This document shows positions 31,094-39,872 of a DNA stretch of 40,916 nt, one piece after another (position 1 is the stretch's first letter; every line of letters begins with the position of its first letter). The DNA comes from an uncultured Oscillospiraceae bacterium (GTDB lineage Bacteria; Bacillota; Clostridia; Oscillospirales; Oscillospiraceae), in assembly GCA_947627285.1 (NCBI GenBank), contig CANQVL010000023.1, positions 1 to 40,916 of the forward strand. The letters are read 5' to 3'. Position numbers and translations under genes: made by a program. Below the pieces are notes generated by a model. It was not told the origin of the DNA and made no database searches. It saw nothing but the letters and a program-made list of their open reading frames with translations.

Positions 31094-31624
31094 GTGATAC
31101 GAACGGTAGTCGCTTTTGAGAAGGACGAATCCAGGGACAGGATAGCGGATATGCTGGAGAGGGCCGGGGTCCCCGTCAGGTTCCGGTGCAGGTCCGGGGC
31201 GGAGGTTTTGAGGGCTGTGAAGACCATGGGCTCGGGCGCGGTTATATGCGGGCACAAGCTCACGGATATGTCCGCTCAGCGCCTTGCCCACGAGCTCAAC
31301 GGACAGGCGAAGCTCCTGGTGCTGGCAAAGCAGAACCAGCTTGACATGATAGACGACCCGGACGTGTTCAAGCTTCAGATACCCATCTCCTCCGGCGAGC
31401 TGCGGGGGAGCGTGAGCATACTCATACAGCTTGACGAGATATTTGCCAGGAGCCACATACCCCAGCGCACCGAGGAGGAGAAGCACGTCATAGAGAAGGC
31501 CAAGGAGCTTTTGATGGAGTCCAGGGGCTTTTCCGAGGAGCAGGCCCACAGATACCTCCAGAAGCGGAGCATGGAGACGGGAATGAAGCTTGCCGATACC
31601 GCCAGGCAGATACTTGACATATGA
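31094..31624 (+). CDS. ANTAR-domain response-regulator-like antiterminator
   Basis: 176 residues from GTG 31094. Residues about 1-115 resemble a receiver domain (VVAFEKDESRDRIADML... LLVLAKQN), but where the phospho-accepting Asp is expected the sequence reads AVICGHKLTDMSA, without an aspartate at the strand end. Residues about 120-176 are an ANTAR domain: KELLMESRGFSEEQAHRYLQ then KRSMETGMKLADTARQIL, a three-helix RNA-binding unit that stabilises antiterminator hairpins. Placed between glnA and gltB, it is the likely regulator of the leaders at 29583 and 37883. The missing Asp suggests phosphorylation-independent control or a partner-sensing mode. Confidence 0.88.
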   Translation: MIRTVVAFEKDESRDRIADMLERAGVPVRFRCRSGAEVLRAVKTMGSGAVICGHKLTDMSAQRLAHELNGQAKLLVLAKQNQLDMIDDPDVFKLQIPISSGELRGSVSILIQLDEIFARSHIPQRTEEEKHVIEKAKELLMESRGFSEEQAHRYLQKRSMETGMKLADTARQILDI

Positions 31625-31659
31625 TACCGATTTTAGTTTAGTTAGTCGAAAATCGGTAT
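31625..31659 (+). promoter_or_regulatory. Hairpin in the ANTAR-gltB gap
   Basis: ATACCGATTTT and AAAATCGGTAT, in the 58-nt gap after the ANTAR stop, form an 11-bp stem with a 14-nt loop. No T-run follows, so it is not a standard terminator; it may be a processing or attenuation site before gltB (ATG 31683). Confidence 0.5.
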
Positions 31660-31682
31660 AACGGACACAAGGATGTGTTGGA

Positions 31683-34600
31683 ATGACAGGAAACGAAACA
31701 AAAAGGAATACGGGGCTGTACGACCCCAGGTTTGAGCATGACGCCTGCGGCATAGGCGCGGTGGTGAGCCTCCGGGGGGTCAAGACCCACAAGACGGTGG
31801 ACGACGCGCTGAGGATAGTGGAGAGGCTCGAGCACCGGGCGGGCAAGGACGCCGCCGGCGAGACGGGCGACGGCGTTGGTATAATGCTCCAGGTGAGCCA
31901 CAGCTTTTTCAAAAAGGCGGCGGCGAAGCTGGGGATAGAGCTGGGCGGCGAGCGGGACTACGGCGTGGGGATGTTCTTCTTCCCCAACGACATCGTAAAG
32001 CGCTCCCAGGCCAAGCGTATGCTGGAGATAATCTCCGCCAAGGAGGGGCTGGAGCTCTTAGGCTGGCGGGATGTGCCGGTGGACGCATCAATTTTGGGCA
32101 AAAAGGCGCTGGACTGTATGCCCTACATCGCCCAGTGCTTCATTAAAAGACCCGCCAACGTGGAGAAGGGGCTGCCCTTTGACAGGCTCCTCTACGTCAT
32201 TCGGCGGGAGTTTGAGCAGTCAAACGACAACACGTATGTGCTGAGCCTGTCCTCCCGCACGGTGGTGTACAAGGGGATGTTCCTGGTACACCAGCTCAGG
32301 AGGTTTTACCGGGACCTGCAAAGCCCGGACTACAGATCGGCGATAGCGTTGGTACACTCCCGCTTTTCCACCAACACGAACCCCAGCTGGGAGCGGGCGC
32401 ACCCCAACAGGCTCATTCTCCACAACGGGGAGATAAACACCATCAGGGGCAACATCGACCGCATGGTGGCCCGGGAGGAGACAATGAACTCCCGGGTATT
32501 GGAGCCCTACATGGACCGTATCCTGCCGGTGGTGAACCCCAACGGCTCGGACTCGGCGATGCTGGACAACACAATAGAGTTTTTGATGATGTCGGGCATG
32601 GATCTGCCCATGGCGGTGATGATCCTCCTTCCCGAGCCCTGGCGCCACGCTGACGCGGCGGACCAGGCAAAGCAGGATATGTACCACTACTACGCCACCA
32701 TGATGGAGCCCTGGGACGGGCCGGCGGCGGTGCTGTTCTCAGACGGGGACAGGGTGGGAGCGGTGCTGGACAGGAACGGCCTGCGTCCGGCACGGTACTA
32801 CGTCACCGACGACGACCACCTGATACTCTCCTCCGAGGTGGGCGTTCTGGACATTGGCGAGGAGCACATAAGGGAGAAGGGGCGGCTCCAGCCGGGGCGT
32901 ATGCTTCTTGCCGACACGGTGGAGAAGCGGATAGTGACCGACAGCGAGCTCAAGGAGCGCTACGCCGCCTCCCGGCCCTACGGGGAGTGGCTGGACGCGA
33001 ACCTGGTGAAGCTCAGGGAGCTTCCCATACCGAACAAAAAGGTCCCGATACACACCCAGGAGACGCGCGACAGGCTCTACAAGGCCTTCGGCTACACCTA
33101 CGAGGACGTGAGGAGCGTCATACTCCCCATGGCCCGCACGGGCGCGGAGCCCACGGCCTCCATGGGGGCGGATATACCCTTGGCGGTGCTCAGCGAGAAG
33201 CACCAGCCGCTTTTCAGCTACTTCAAGCAGCTCTTTGCACAGGTGACAAATCCTCCCATCGACGCCATACGGGAGGAGATAGTCACGGACACCACGGTCT
33301 ACGTGGGCTCTGACGGCAACCTTTTGGAGGACAGCCCGGAGAACTGCCGGGTGCTGGAGATACACAACCCCATTCTCTCCGGCGTCGATATGCTGAAGAT
33401 ACGGAGCATGGATAAGCCGGGCTTCAAGGTGGAGACGGTATCCATACTCTACTACAAGAACACCCCGCTGGAGCGGGCGATAGACAGGATGTTCATAGCC
33501 TGCGACAGGGCTTACAGGAACGGGGCGAACATAATAATCCTCTCCGACAGGGGAGTGGACGAGAACCACGTGGCCATACCGTCGCTCCTGGCCGTGTCGG
33601 CGATGGAGCAGTACCTCATACGCACGAAAAAGCGCACGGCGGTGTCCGTGATACTTGAGTCCGGCGAGCCCAGGGACGTACACCACTTCGCCACGCTCTT
33701 GGGATACGGCGCCAGGGCGGTGTACCCGTACCTTGCCCACGAGTGCATAGCCGAGCTCATTGAGAAGTCCATGCTGGACAAGGACGTTTACGCGGCGGTG
33801 GACGACTACAACTCCGCCGTGCTCCACGGGATAGTGAAGATAGCCTCAAAAATGGGCATATCCACGGTGCAGTCCTACCAGTCGGCGCAGATTTTTGAGG
33901 CGGTGGGCATAAGGCCTGACGTGATAGATAAATACTTCACCAACACCGTCTCCCGCGTGGGCGGCATCGGCCTTGAGGAGATAGGCGAGGGGGTGGAGTG
34001 GCGGCACTCCAGGGCCTTTGACCCGCTGGGGCTGGGGGTGGACCCCACTCTGGACTCCACCGGCACACACTCCCTGAGAAGCGGCGAGGACAAGGAGGAC
34101 CACATGTACGATCCTCTCACCATCCTCACGCTCCAGCGCGCCACAAGGGAGGGGAACTACCGGCTTTTCAAGGAGTACAGCAGCCGGGTGGACTCAGACG
34201 CCGTGCCTCACACACTGAGGGGACTGCTGAGGTTCGATTACCCGGCGGAGGGGATAGACATTGACGAGGTGGAGAGCGTTGACGAGATAGTGAAGCGATT
34301 TAAGACCGGCGCCATGTCCTACGGCTCCATCTCCCAGGAGGCGCACGAGTGCCTTGCCATAGCCATGAACACCCTCCACGGAAAGTCAAATTCCGGCGAG
34401 GGCGGCGAGCTCCCGGAGAGGCTGGGGACGATAAAGGGCTCCGCCATAAAGCAGGTGGCCTCCGGGCGCTTCGGCGTCACCAGCGAGTATCTTGTCTCAG
34501 CGAAGGAGATACAGATAAAGATGGCGCAGGGGGCAAAGCCCGGCGAGGGCGGGCACCTTCCCGGCGGGAAGGTATACCCCTGGATAGCGAAGACCAGGTA

Positions 34601-36212
34601 TTCAACGCCCGGTGTGGCGCTCATTTCGCCGCCGCCGCACCACGATATATACTCGATAGAGGACCTGGCGCAGCTCATATTTGACCTTAAAAACGCCAAC
34701 AGGTACGCGGACATAGCCGTGAAGCTCGTCTCCGAGGCGGGCGTGGGGACCATAGCCGCGGGCGTGGCAAAGGCCGGGGCGCAGACGGTGCTCATATCCG
34801 GCTACGACGGGGGTACGGGCGCCGCGCCCAAGACCTCCATACACGACGCGGGGCTCCCCTGGGAGCTGGGCGTATCCGAGACGCACCAGACGCTGGTGAA
34901 AAACGGGCTGCGCGGGCGCGTGCGCATCGAGGCGGACGGAAAGCTCATGACGGGCAGGGACGTTGCCATCGCCTGTATGCTGGGCGCGGAGGAGTTCGGC
35001 TTTGCCACGGCGCCGCTGGTGACGCTGGGGTGCGTGATGATGAGGGTGTGCAATCTGGACACCTGTCCCATGGGCGTCGCCACGCAGAACCCGGAGCTGA
35101 GGAAGCGCTTTGCCGGAAAGCCGGAGTATGTGATGAACTTCATGCGCTTTGTGGCCCAGGAGCTCCGGGAGATCATGGCAAAGCTTGGTATACGCACGGT
35201 CGATGAACTCGTGGGGCGAACGGACCTTTTGAAGGTGCGGGAGAAGCAGGTGACGCACCGGGCGGCGAGCGTGGATATGTCAGCCGTCCTGGGCGGGGAG
35301 TATTCGACGCCCTGCCACTTTGAGCCGGAGGCGGTGTACGACTTCGAGCTGGAGAAGACAAAGGACGTGAACACGCTGCTATCGGAGCTTGACCTGGATA
35401 AAATGCCCTCCAGGGTGTCCGTGGAGGTGGGCAACACCGACAGGGCGTTCGGCGCGATATTGGGCTCGGAGATCACAAGAAAATACAGGAACACCCTCCC
35501 CGACGACGCCTTTACGGTGGACTGCCGGGGCGCGGGCGGGCAGTCCTTCGGGGCGTTCATACCCAAGGGGCTGACGCTGAACCTGGTGGGCGACTCCAAC
35601 GACTACTTCGGCAAGGGGCTTTCCGGCGGAAAGCTCACCGTGAGGCCGCCGGAGGGAGCCAGATACAGGGCGGAGGACAACATAATCATAGGCAACGTGG
35701 CGCTCTACGGAGCCACCGGCGGCAGGGCGTTTATCGCCGGGCTTGCCGGGGAGAGGTTCGCGGTCCGCAACTCCGGCGCTTACGCCGTGGTGGAGGGCGT
35801 GGGCGACCACGGGTGCGAGTATATGACCGGCGGGAGAGTCGTGGTCCTGGGTCCCACGGGAAAGAACTTCGCCGCGGGAATGTCCGGAGGGATCGCCTAC
35901 GTCTGGGACGGAAGGCGGGACCTTTACAAGCGGGTGAACAAGTCCATGGTGGAGCTGGAGCCCGTCACGGAGAAGCACGACATTGAGGAGCTGAGGGGGC
36001 TCATAGAGGAGCACCTGAAGGCCACGGGCTCGGCAAGGGCGAAGGAGCTCTTAGACGGCTTTTCGGAGAACGTGGGGCTATTCAAGAAGATAATGCCCAG
36101 GGACTACGAGAGAATGCTCCGCGCCATCTCCCAGTTTGAGGAGCGCGGCCTGGGGCACGAGGAGGCCCGTGAGGAGGCATTCTACATGATAACGAGAGGG
36201 GGCGGGCGCTGA
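31683..36212 (+). CDS. gltB: Glutamate synthase large subunit
   Basis: 1509 residues. The N-terminal class II amidotransferase domain (to about 420) begins after a short propeptide with Cys22 in FEHDACGIGAVVSL as the catalytic nucleophile once processed. A central domain (about 470-760), the FMN/synthase barrel (about 820-1200, with GAMSYGSISQEAHECLA and ISGYDGGTGAAP) and the [3Fe-4S] cysteines Cys1117, Cys1123 and Cys1128 (CVMMRVCNLDTCPMG) follow; the C-terminal GXGXG beta-helix (about 1260-1480) is marked by IIGNVALYGATGG and MSGGIAYVWDG. It makes two glutamates from glutamine and 2-oxoglutarate. Its stop overlaps the gltD start by one base. Confidence 0.97.
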   Translation: MTGNETKRNTGLYDPRFEHDACGIGAVVSLRGVKTHKTVDDALRIVERLEHRAGKDAAGETGDGVGIMLQVSHSFFKKAAAKLGIELGGERDYGVGMFFFPNDIVKRSQAKRMLEIISAKEGLELLGWRDVPVDASILGKKALDCMPYIAQCFIKRPANVEKGLPFDRLLYVIRREFEQSNDNTYVLSLSSRTVVYKGMFLVHQLRRFYRDLQSPDYRSAIALVHSRFSTNTNPSWERAHPNRLILHNGEINTIRGNIDRMVAREETMNSRVLEPYMDRILPVVNPNGSDSAMLDNTIEFLMMSGMDLPMAVMILLPEPWRHADAADQAKQDMYHYYATMMEPWDGPAAVLFSDGDRVGAVLDRNGLRPARYYVTDDDHLILSSEVGVLDIGEEHIREKGRLQPGRMLLADTVEKRIVTDSELKERYAASRPYGEWLDANLVKLRELPIPNKKVPIHTQETRDRLYKAFGYTYEDVRSVILPMARTGAEPTASMGADIPLAVLSEKHQPLFSYFKQLFAQVTNPPIDAIREEIVTDTTVYVGSDGNLLEDSPENCRVLEIHNPILSGVDMLKIRSMDKPGFKVETVSILYYKNTPLERAIDRMFIACDRAYRNGANIIILSDRGVDENHVAIPSLLAVSAMEQYLIRTKKRTAVSVILESGEPRDVHHFATLLGYGARAVYPYLAHECIAELIEKSMLDKDVYAAVDDYNSAVLHGIVKIASKMGISTVQSYQSAQIFEAVGIRPDVIDKYFTNTVSRVGGIGLEEIGEGVEWRHSRAFDPLGLGVDPTLDSTGTHSLRSGEDKEDHMYDPLTILTLQRATREGNYRLFKEYSSRVDSDAVPHTLRGLLRFDYPAEGIDIDEVESVDEIVKRFKTGAMSYGSISQEAHECLAIAMNTLHGKSNSGEGGELPERLGTIKGSAIKQVASGRFGVTSEYLVSAKEIQIKMAQGAKPGEGGHLPGGKVYPWIAKTRYSTPGVALISPPPHHDIYSIEDLAQLIFDLKNANRYADIAVKLVSEAGVGTIAAGVAKAGAQTVLISGYDGGTGAAPKTSIHDAGLPWELGVSETHQTLVKNGLRGRVRIEADGKLMTGRDVAIACMLGAEEFGFATAPLVTLGCVMMRVCNLDTCPMGVATQNPELRKRFAGKPEYVMNFMRFVAQELREIMAKLGIRTVDELVGRTDLLKVREKQVTHRAASVDMSAVLGGEYSTPCHFEPEAVYDFELEKTKDVNTLLSELDLDKMPSRVSVEVGNTDRAFGAILGSEITRKYRNTLPDDAFTVDCRGAGGQSFGAFIPKGLTLNLVGDSNDYFGKGLSGGKLTVRPPEGARYRAEDNIIIGNVALYGATGGRAFIAGLAGERFAVRNSGAYAVVEGVGDHGCEYMTGGRVVVLGPTGKNFAAGMSGGIAYVWDGRRDLYKRVNKSMVELEPVTEKHDIEELRGLIEEHLKATGSARAKELLDGFSENVGLFKKIMPRDYERMLRAISQFEERGLGHEEAREEAFYMITRGGGR

Positions 36213-37696
36213 TGGGCAAGCAGACTGGTTTTCTGGAATTTGACCGCCGCGCCAACCCCTGCGAGACGCCGGAGGCGAGGATAAAGCACTGGAGGGAGTT
36301 CCACCCGGCGCTGGACCTTCCCGAGAGGCAGCGGCAGGCGGCGCGGTGCATGGACTGCGGCGTGCCCTTCTGCCAGTCGGGGTTGAAGCTAAGCTCCGGC
36401 TACACCGGCTGCCCCTTACACAACATGGCGCCGGAGTGGAACGACCTTGTTTACCACGGGAATTTCGAGGAGGCGTACAAGAGGCTCCGGAAGACCAACA
36501 ACTTCCCTGAGTTCACGGGGAGGGTGTGCCCGGCGCTTTGCGAGGCGGCGTGTACCTGCGGACTTCATGGCGAGCCGGTGACTGTGCGGGAAAATGAGCT
36601 TTTCGTGGTGGAGAACGCCTACGCCTCGGGCGCGGTGAAGCCAAAGATACCGGCGGTTCGCACGGGGAAGAAGGTCGCCGTGGTGGGCTCGGGACCTGCG
36701 GGGCTTGCCGCCGCGGACCAGCTCAACGGGCGCGGACACTCCGTCACGGTGTTTGAAAAGGCGGACAGGGCCGGAGGGCTCCTGATGTACGGCATACCAA
36801 ATATGAAGCTGGAAAAGAGCGTGGTGGAGCGCCGCCTGGAGCTCATGCGCGCCGAGGGCGTGGAGTTCAAAACGGGCGTGGACGTGGGGAGGGACTTCCC
36901 CGCGGGAGGGCTCGAGGCGGTCTATGACGCGGTGATACTCTGCTGCGGCGCCAGGGAGCCCAGGGATCTGAAGGTGCCGGGGAGGGACTGCGGGGGAGTG
37001 CATTTCGCCGTGGATTTCCTCACCTCCACCACCAAGAGCCTTTTGGATTCCGGACTGAAGCCGGGGACGTTCATCTCCGCAAAGGGGAAAAACGTGGTGG
37101 TGGTCGGCGGCGGTGACACGGGCAACGACTGCGTCGGGACCGCCCTGCGACACGGGTGCGCCTCGGTGACACAGCTTGAGATGATGCCCCGTCCCCCGGA
37201 GAAGCGGGACCTCGCCTCCAACCCCTGGCCCGAGTGGCCGAGGGTCGAGAAGACCGACTACGGTCAGCAGGAGGCGGCGGCTGTCTTCGGGCGCGACCCC
37301 AGGCTCTATCAGCGGACGGTCAAGGAGATAATTCCCGACGAAAACGGGAACGTGAAGGAGATCGTCACCGTGTCGCTTTTGCCGCACCGGGAGGGCGGCA
37401 GGACGGTTATGGTGCCTGTGGAGGGCTCGGAGGAGACTCTGCCCTGCGAGCTTTTGCTCATAGCGGCGGGCTTTTTGGGACCCGAGGCGTATATTGCGGA
37501 GGCCTTCGGCGTGAAGACCGGCGTCCGCGGCAACATCGCCACGGAGGAGGGGAGCTTCCGCACGTCAAACCCGAAAATCTTCGCCGCCGGCGATGTCCGG
37601 CGCGGTCAGTCCCTTGTGGTCCACGCCATAGCCGAGGGCAGAGGCGCGGCGCGGGAGGCGGACGAATTTTTGATGGGCTACACGAACCTGGTGTGA
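36212..37696 (+). CDS. gltD: Glutamate synthase small subunit
   Basis: 494 residues. N-terminal Fe-S cysteines occur in CMDCGVPFCQSG and GRVCPALCEAACTCGLHGEP, forming the two [4Fe-4S] clusters of the family; an FAD site VAVVGSGPAGLAAADQLNGR and NADPH site NVVVVGGGDTGNDCVG follow, with ADRAGGLLMYGIPNMKLEK and the C-terminal IFAAGDVRRGQSLVVHAIAE. It transfers electrons from NAD(P)H to the large subunit. It is translationally coupled to gltB (TGATG). Confidence 0.96.
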   Translation: MGKQTGFLEFDRRANPCETPEARIKHWREFHPALDLPERQRQAARCMDCGVPFCQSGLKLSSGYTGCPLHNMAPEWNDLVYHGNFEEAYKRLRKTNNFPEFTGRVCPALCEAACTCGLHGEPVTVRENELFVVENAYASGAVKPKIPAVRTGKKVAVVGSGPAGLAAADQLNGRGHSVTVFEKADRAGGLLMYGIPNMKLEKSVVERRLELMRAEGVEFKTGVDVGRDFPAGGLEAVYDAVILCCGAREPRDLKVPGRDCGGVHFAVDFLTSTTKSLLDSGLKPGTFISAKGKNVVVVGGGDTGNDCVGTALRHGCASVTQLEMMPRPPEKRDLASNPWPEWPRVEKTDYGQQEAAAVFGRDPRLYQRTVKEIIPDENGNVKEIVTVSLLPHREGGRTVMVPVEGSEETLPCELLLIAAGFLGPEAYIAEAFGVKTGVRGNIATEEGSFRTSNPKIFAAGDVRRGQSLVVHAIAEGRGAAREADEFLMGYTNLV

Positions 37697-37701
37697 CTGG
37701 C

Positions 37702-37857
37702 TCGAAAGGCCTGCGGCCTTTCGATGCCAATGGGAATTTGCCGGTCCCCTGCGCGCACGGTCCAAGGACCGCACACTCCGGGGACCTAAAAGGGCAAATT
37801 TTCAAGGCGCATGTCCTTGAAAATTTGATTAAATTTTTTCGCGCCTGCGGGCGCGAA
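37702..37857 (+). repeat. Multi-hairpin intergenic element, copy 3 (divergent)
   Basis: Hairpin A: 37702-37711/37715-37724, loop TGC. C-like: GGTCCCC 37743-37749 with GGGGACC 37780-37786, enclosing GGTCC-AA-GGACC at 37759-37770 and CGCACAC like the other copies. A linker TAAAAGGGCAAATTTT resembles ACAAAAGGTGATTTTT. D-like: 37795-37807/37815-37827, 13 bp, loop CGCATGT. A further 8-bp stem at 37838-37857 has a TGCG loop like hairpin B of copies 1 and 2. Order and loops are retained while all stems differ. It fills the gap between gltD and the Amt-PII leader. Confidence 0.65.
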
Positions 37858-37882
37858 GTCTGCGACGCTTAATATTGTTAAA

Positions 37883-37922
37883 AAAGAGCGACGGTGCTTT
37901 TTGCCGCCGCTCTTTATTTTTT
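37883..37922 (+). promoter_or_regulatory. Amt-PII leader terminator / candidate ANTAR site
   Basis: AAAGAGCGACGG (37883-37894) and CCGCCGCTCTTT (37904-37915, one A-C mismatch) make a terminator followed by ATTTTTT. The alternative AAGAGC-[GACGGT]-GCTTTT hairpin (37884-37901) uses the same 5' arm. This is nearly the same sequence as the glnA leader (loop GACGGT versus GATGGT). A strong promoter directly upstream is not visible, so it may act on transcripts reading through from gltD. Confidence 0.55.
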
Positions 37923-37985
37923 ACCCGTTGAATTACAAGGGTGTGTTCACCGGGGAAAACAAATCATTTCAGGAGGATAAACAAA

Positions 37986-39683
37986 ATGGATATGTCAGTA
38001 TGGTATCTGGTGGGGGCGATCCTGGTGTTCTTCATGCAGGGCGGCTTCGCCATGGTGGAGACGGGACTTACCCGCGCCAAAAACGCGGGGAACATCATCA
38101 TGAAAAACCTGATGGATTTCTGCATCGGGACCGTGGTGTTCAGCCTTTTGGGCTACGGGATCATGATGGGGGAGCACGTTTTCTTCGGGCTCATCGGCAA
38201 ACCGGATTGGCAGCTTTTCACCGACTTTGACGGTGCCGACTGGAGGAGCTTCGTGTTCCAGCTGGTGTTCTGCGCCACCGCCGCGACGATAGTGTCCGGC
38301 TCCATGGCGGAGCGCACCAAGTTCTCGTCCTACTGCATCTACTCCGCTGTTATAAGCCTTGTCATCTACCCCGTGGAGGCGGGCTGGGCCTGGGGCGGTG
38401 GATGGCTCAGCGACCTTAAATTCATCGACTTTGCCGGCTCCGCCGTGATACACATGGTGGGCGGATGGACGGCGCTCATCGGCGCGTGGCTGGTTGGCCC
38501 GCGCATCGGAAAGTACACAAAGGGCAAGGACGGGAAGACCAAGGTCAACGCGATCCCCGGTCACTCCATGACCCTGGCGGCGCTGGGCGTATTTATGCTG
38601 TGGTTCGCCTGGTACGGCTTCAACGCCGCCGCCGCCGCGGACGTCACGGAGATGGCCCAGATCCTCGGCACCACCACCATCGCACCCTCTGTCGCCACGG
38701 TGGTGTGCATGTGCTACACATGGCTTCGCACCGGCAAGCCTGACGTCTCCATGTGCCTCAACGCCTCCCTTGCGGGCCTTGTGGCAATCACCGCCGGGTG
38801 CGCCAGCGTGGACGCCATCGGCGCCGCCGTCATCGGCGCCGTCTCCGGCGTGCTGGTGGTGGAGTCCGTCAACTTCATCGACCAGAAGGTGAAGATAGAC
38901 GACCCTGTGGGCGCGTTCTCCGTCCACGGCGTACACGGGCTCTGGGGGACGATAGCCGTGGGGCTCTTTGCCTGCAACGAGAAATACGGCACAAAGGGGC
39001 TTTTCTACGGCGGCGGCTTCCGTCAGCTGGGCGTCCAGTGCCTGGGCGCCGTGTGCATACTGGCGTGGACCATCGTCACCATGTTCCTGGTATTTAAGCT
39101 CATTGAAAAGACCAACGGACTTCGCGTAAAGCCCGAGGAGGAGGTAGAGGGCCTTGACATCGCCGAGCACGGCCTGGTGTCCGCCTACGCCGACTTTGTG
39201 ACGCCCCAGAACCTGAGCGTCTACTCCCTGGGCGCTTCCGTCATCCCCTCCGAGGACGTGGCGAAGGCGGGCGGGGACGTGCCTGTGGAGGCGGCGGTGC
39301 CCGTCTACGGCAGGAAGTCCGACTCCAAGCCCGGCGAGAAGATAAGCAAGGTGGAGATCATAATGAACATGAACCGGTTTGAGCCGCTTAAAAACGCCCT
39401 GGAGGGCATCGGCGTCACCGGCATGACCGTCACAAACGTGATGGGCTGCGGCATCCAGAAGGGCCAGAGCCGCTATTACCGCGGCGTACCCGTGGAGATC
39501 CAGCTCCTGCCCAAGGTGCAGGTGGACATCGTGGTCTCCAAGGTCCCTGTCAGCGAGGTCATAAACACCGCCCGCAAGGTCCTTTACACCGGCAACATCG
39601 GCGACGGGAAGATATTCGTCTTCGACGTGGAGAACGTGGTCAAGGTGCGCACCGGCGAGGAGGGCTACGACGCGCTGCAATAA
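37986..39683 (+). CDS. Ammonium transporter fused to a C-terminal PII domain
   Basis: 565 residues from ATG 37986 (AGGAGG 9 nt upstream; the frame extends further upstream without a site). Residues about 1-400 are an Amt/Rh channel: GGFAMVETGLTRAKNAGN, GSAVIHMVGGWTALIGAWLV, and FSVHGVHGLWGTIAVGLF with the paired pore histidines. From about 455 to the end is a PII (GlnB/GlnK) domain: VEIIMNMNRFEPLKNALEGI, VMGCGIQKGQS, LPKVQVDIVVSKV and TGNIGDGKIFVFDVENVVKV. In most bacteria PII is separate and blocks Amt when nitrogen is plentiful; here it is tethered. The T-loop reads RYYRGVPVEIQ and lacks the usual Tyr51 of RGAEY, so uridylylation there is unlikely. Confidence 0.94.
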   Translation: MDMSVWYLVGAILVFFMQGGFAMVETGLTRAKNAGNIIMKNLMDFCIGTVVFSLLGYGIMMGEHVFFGLIGKPDWQLFTDFDGADWRSFVFQLVFCATAATIVSGSMAERTKFSSYCIYSAVISLVIYPVEAGWAWGGGWLSDLKFIDFAGSAVIHMVGGWTALIGAWLVGPRIGKYTKGKDGKTKVNAIPGHSMTLAALGVFMLWFAWYGFNAAAAADVTEMAQILGTTTIAPSVATVVCMCYTWLRTGKPDVSMCLNASLAGLVAITAGCASVDAIGAAVIGAVSGVLVVESVNFIDQKVKIDDPVGAFSVHGVHGLWGTIAVGLFACNEKYGTKGLFYGGGFRQLGVQCLGAVCILAWTIVTMFLVFKLIEKTNGLRVKPEEEVEGLDIAEHGLVSAYADFVTPQNLSVYSLGASVIPSEDVAKAGGDVPVEAAVPVYGRKSDSKPGEKISKVEIIMNMNRFEPLKNALEGIGVTGMTVTNVMGCGIQKGQSRYYRGVPVEIQLLPKVQVDIVVSKVPVSEVINTARKVLYTGNIGDGKIFVFDVENVVKVRTGEEGYDALQ

Positions 39684-39842
39684 GGGCGGCGCGGCGGCAC
39701 CGCCGGAGCAAAAACGCGAAATGCGCCAAAAGTAGTCCTTTTGCGACAAAACTTCCTATTTACAATTTGTCCCGGCGGTGCTACTATTTAATTACAGCTT
39801 ATCCAACCATAAGCTCATATCTTTATCCCACAACCCTTTTCA

Positions 39843-39871
39843 AGGCGGGCATTTTTGCCCGCCTCCTTTTT
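39843..39871 (+). terminator. Terminator after the Amt-PII gene
   Basis: AGGCGGGCA (39843-39851) and TGCCCGCCT (39856-39864) with a TTTT loop, then CCTTTTT. It is shared with the convergent serpin gene. Upstream, 39684-39842 contains only a small AGCTTAT/ATAAGCT hairpin and AT-rich sequence; no gene is seen. Confidence 0.85.
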
Positions 39872-39872
39872 G

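Noticed and set aside
29729-31912. Long minus-strand open frame opposite glnA and the ANTAR gene
   Set aside because: It crosses two well-identified genes, a terminator and a start region; composition is that of an antisense shadow.
37995-39749. Long minus-strand open frame opposite the Amt-PII gene
   Set aside because: Antisense shadow; His/Val-rich low-complexity translation with no domain.
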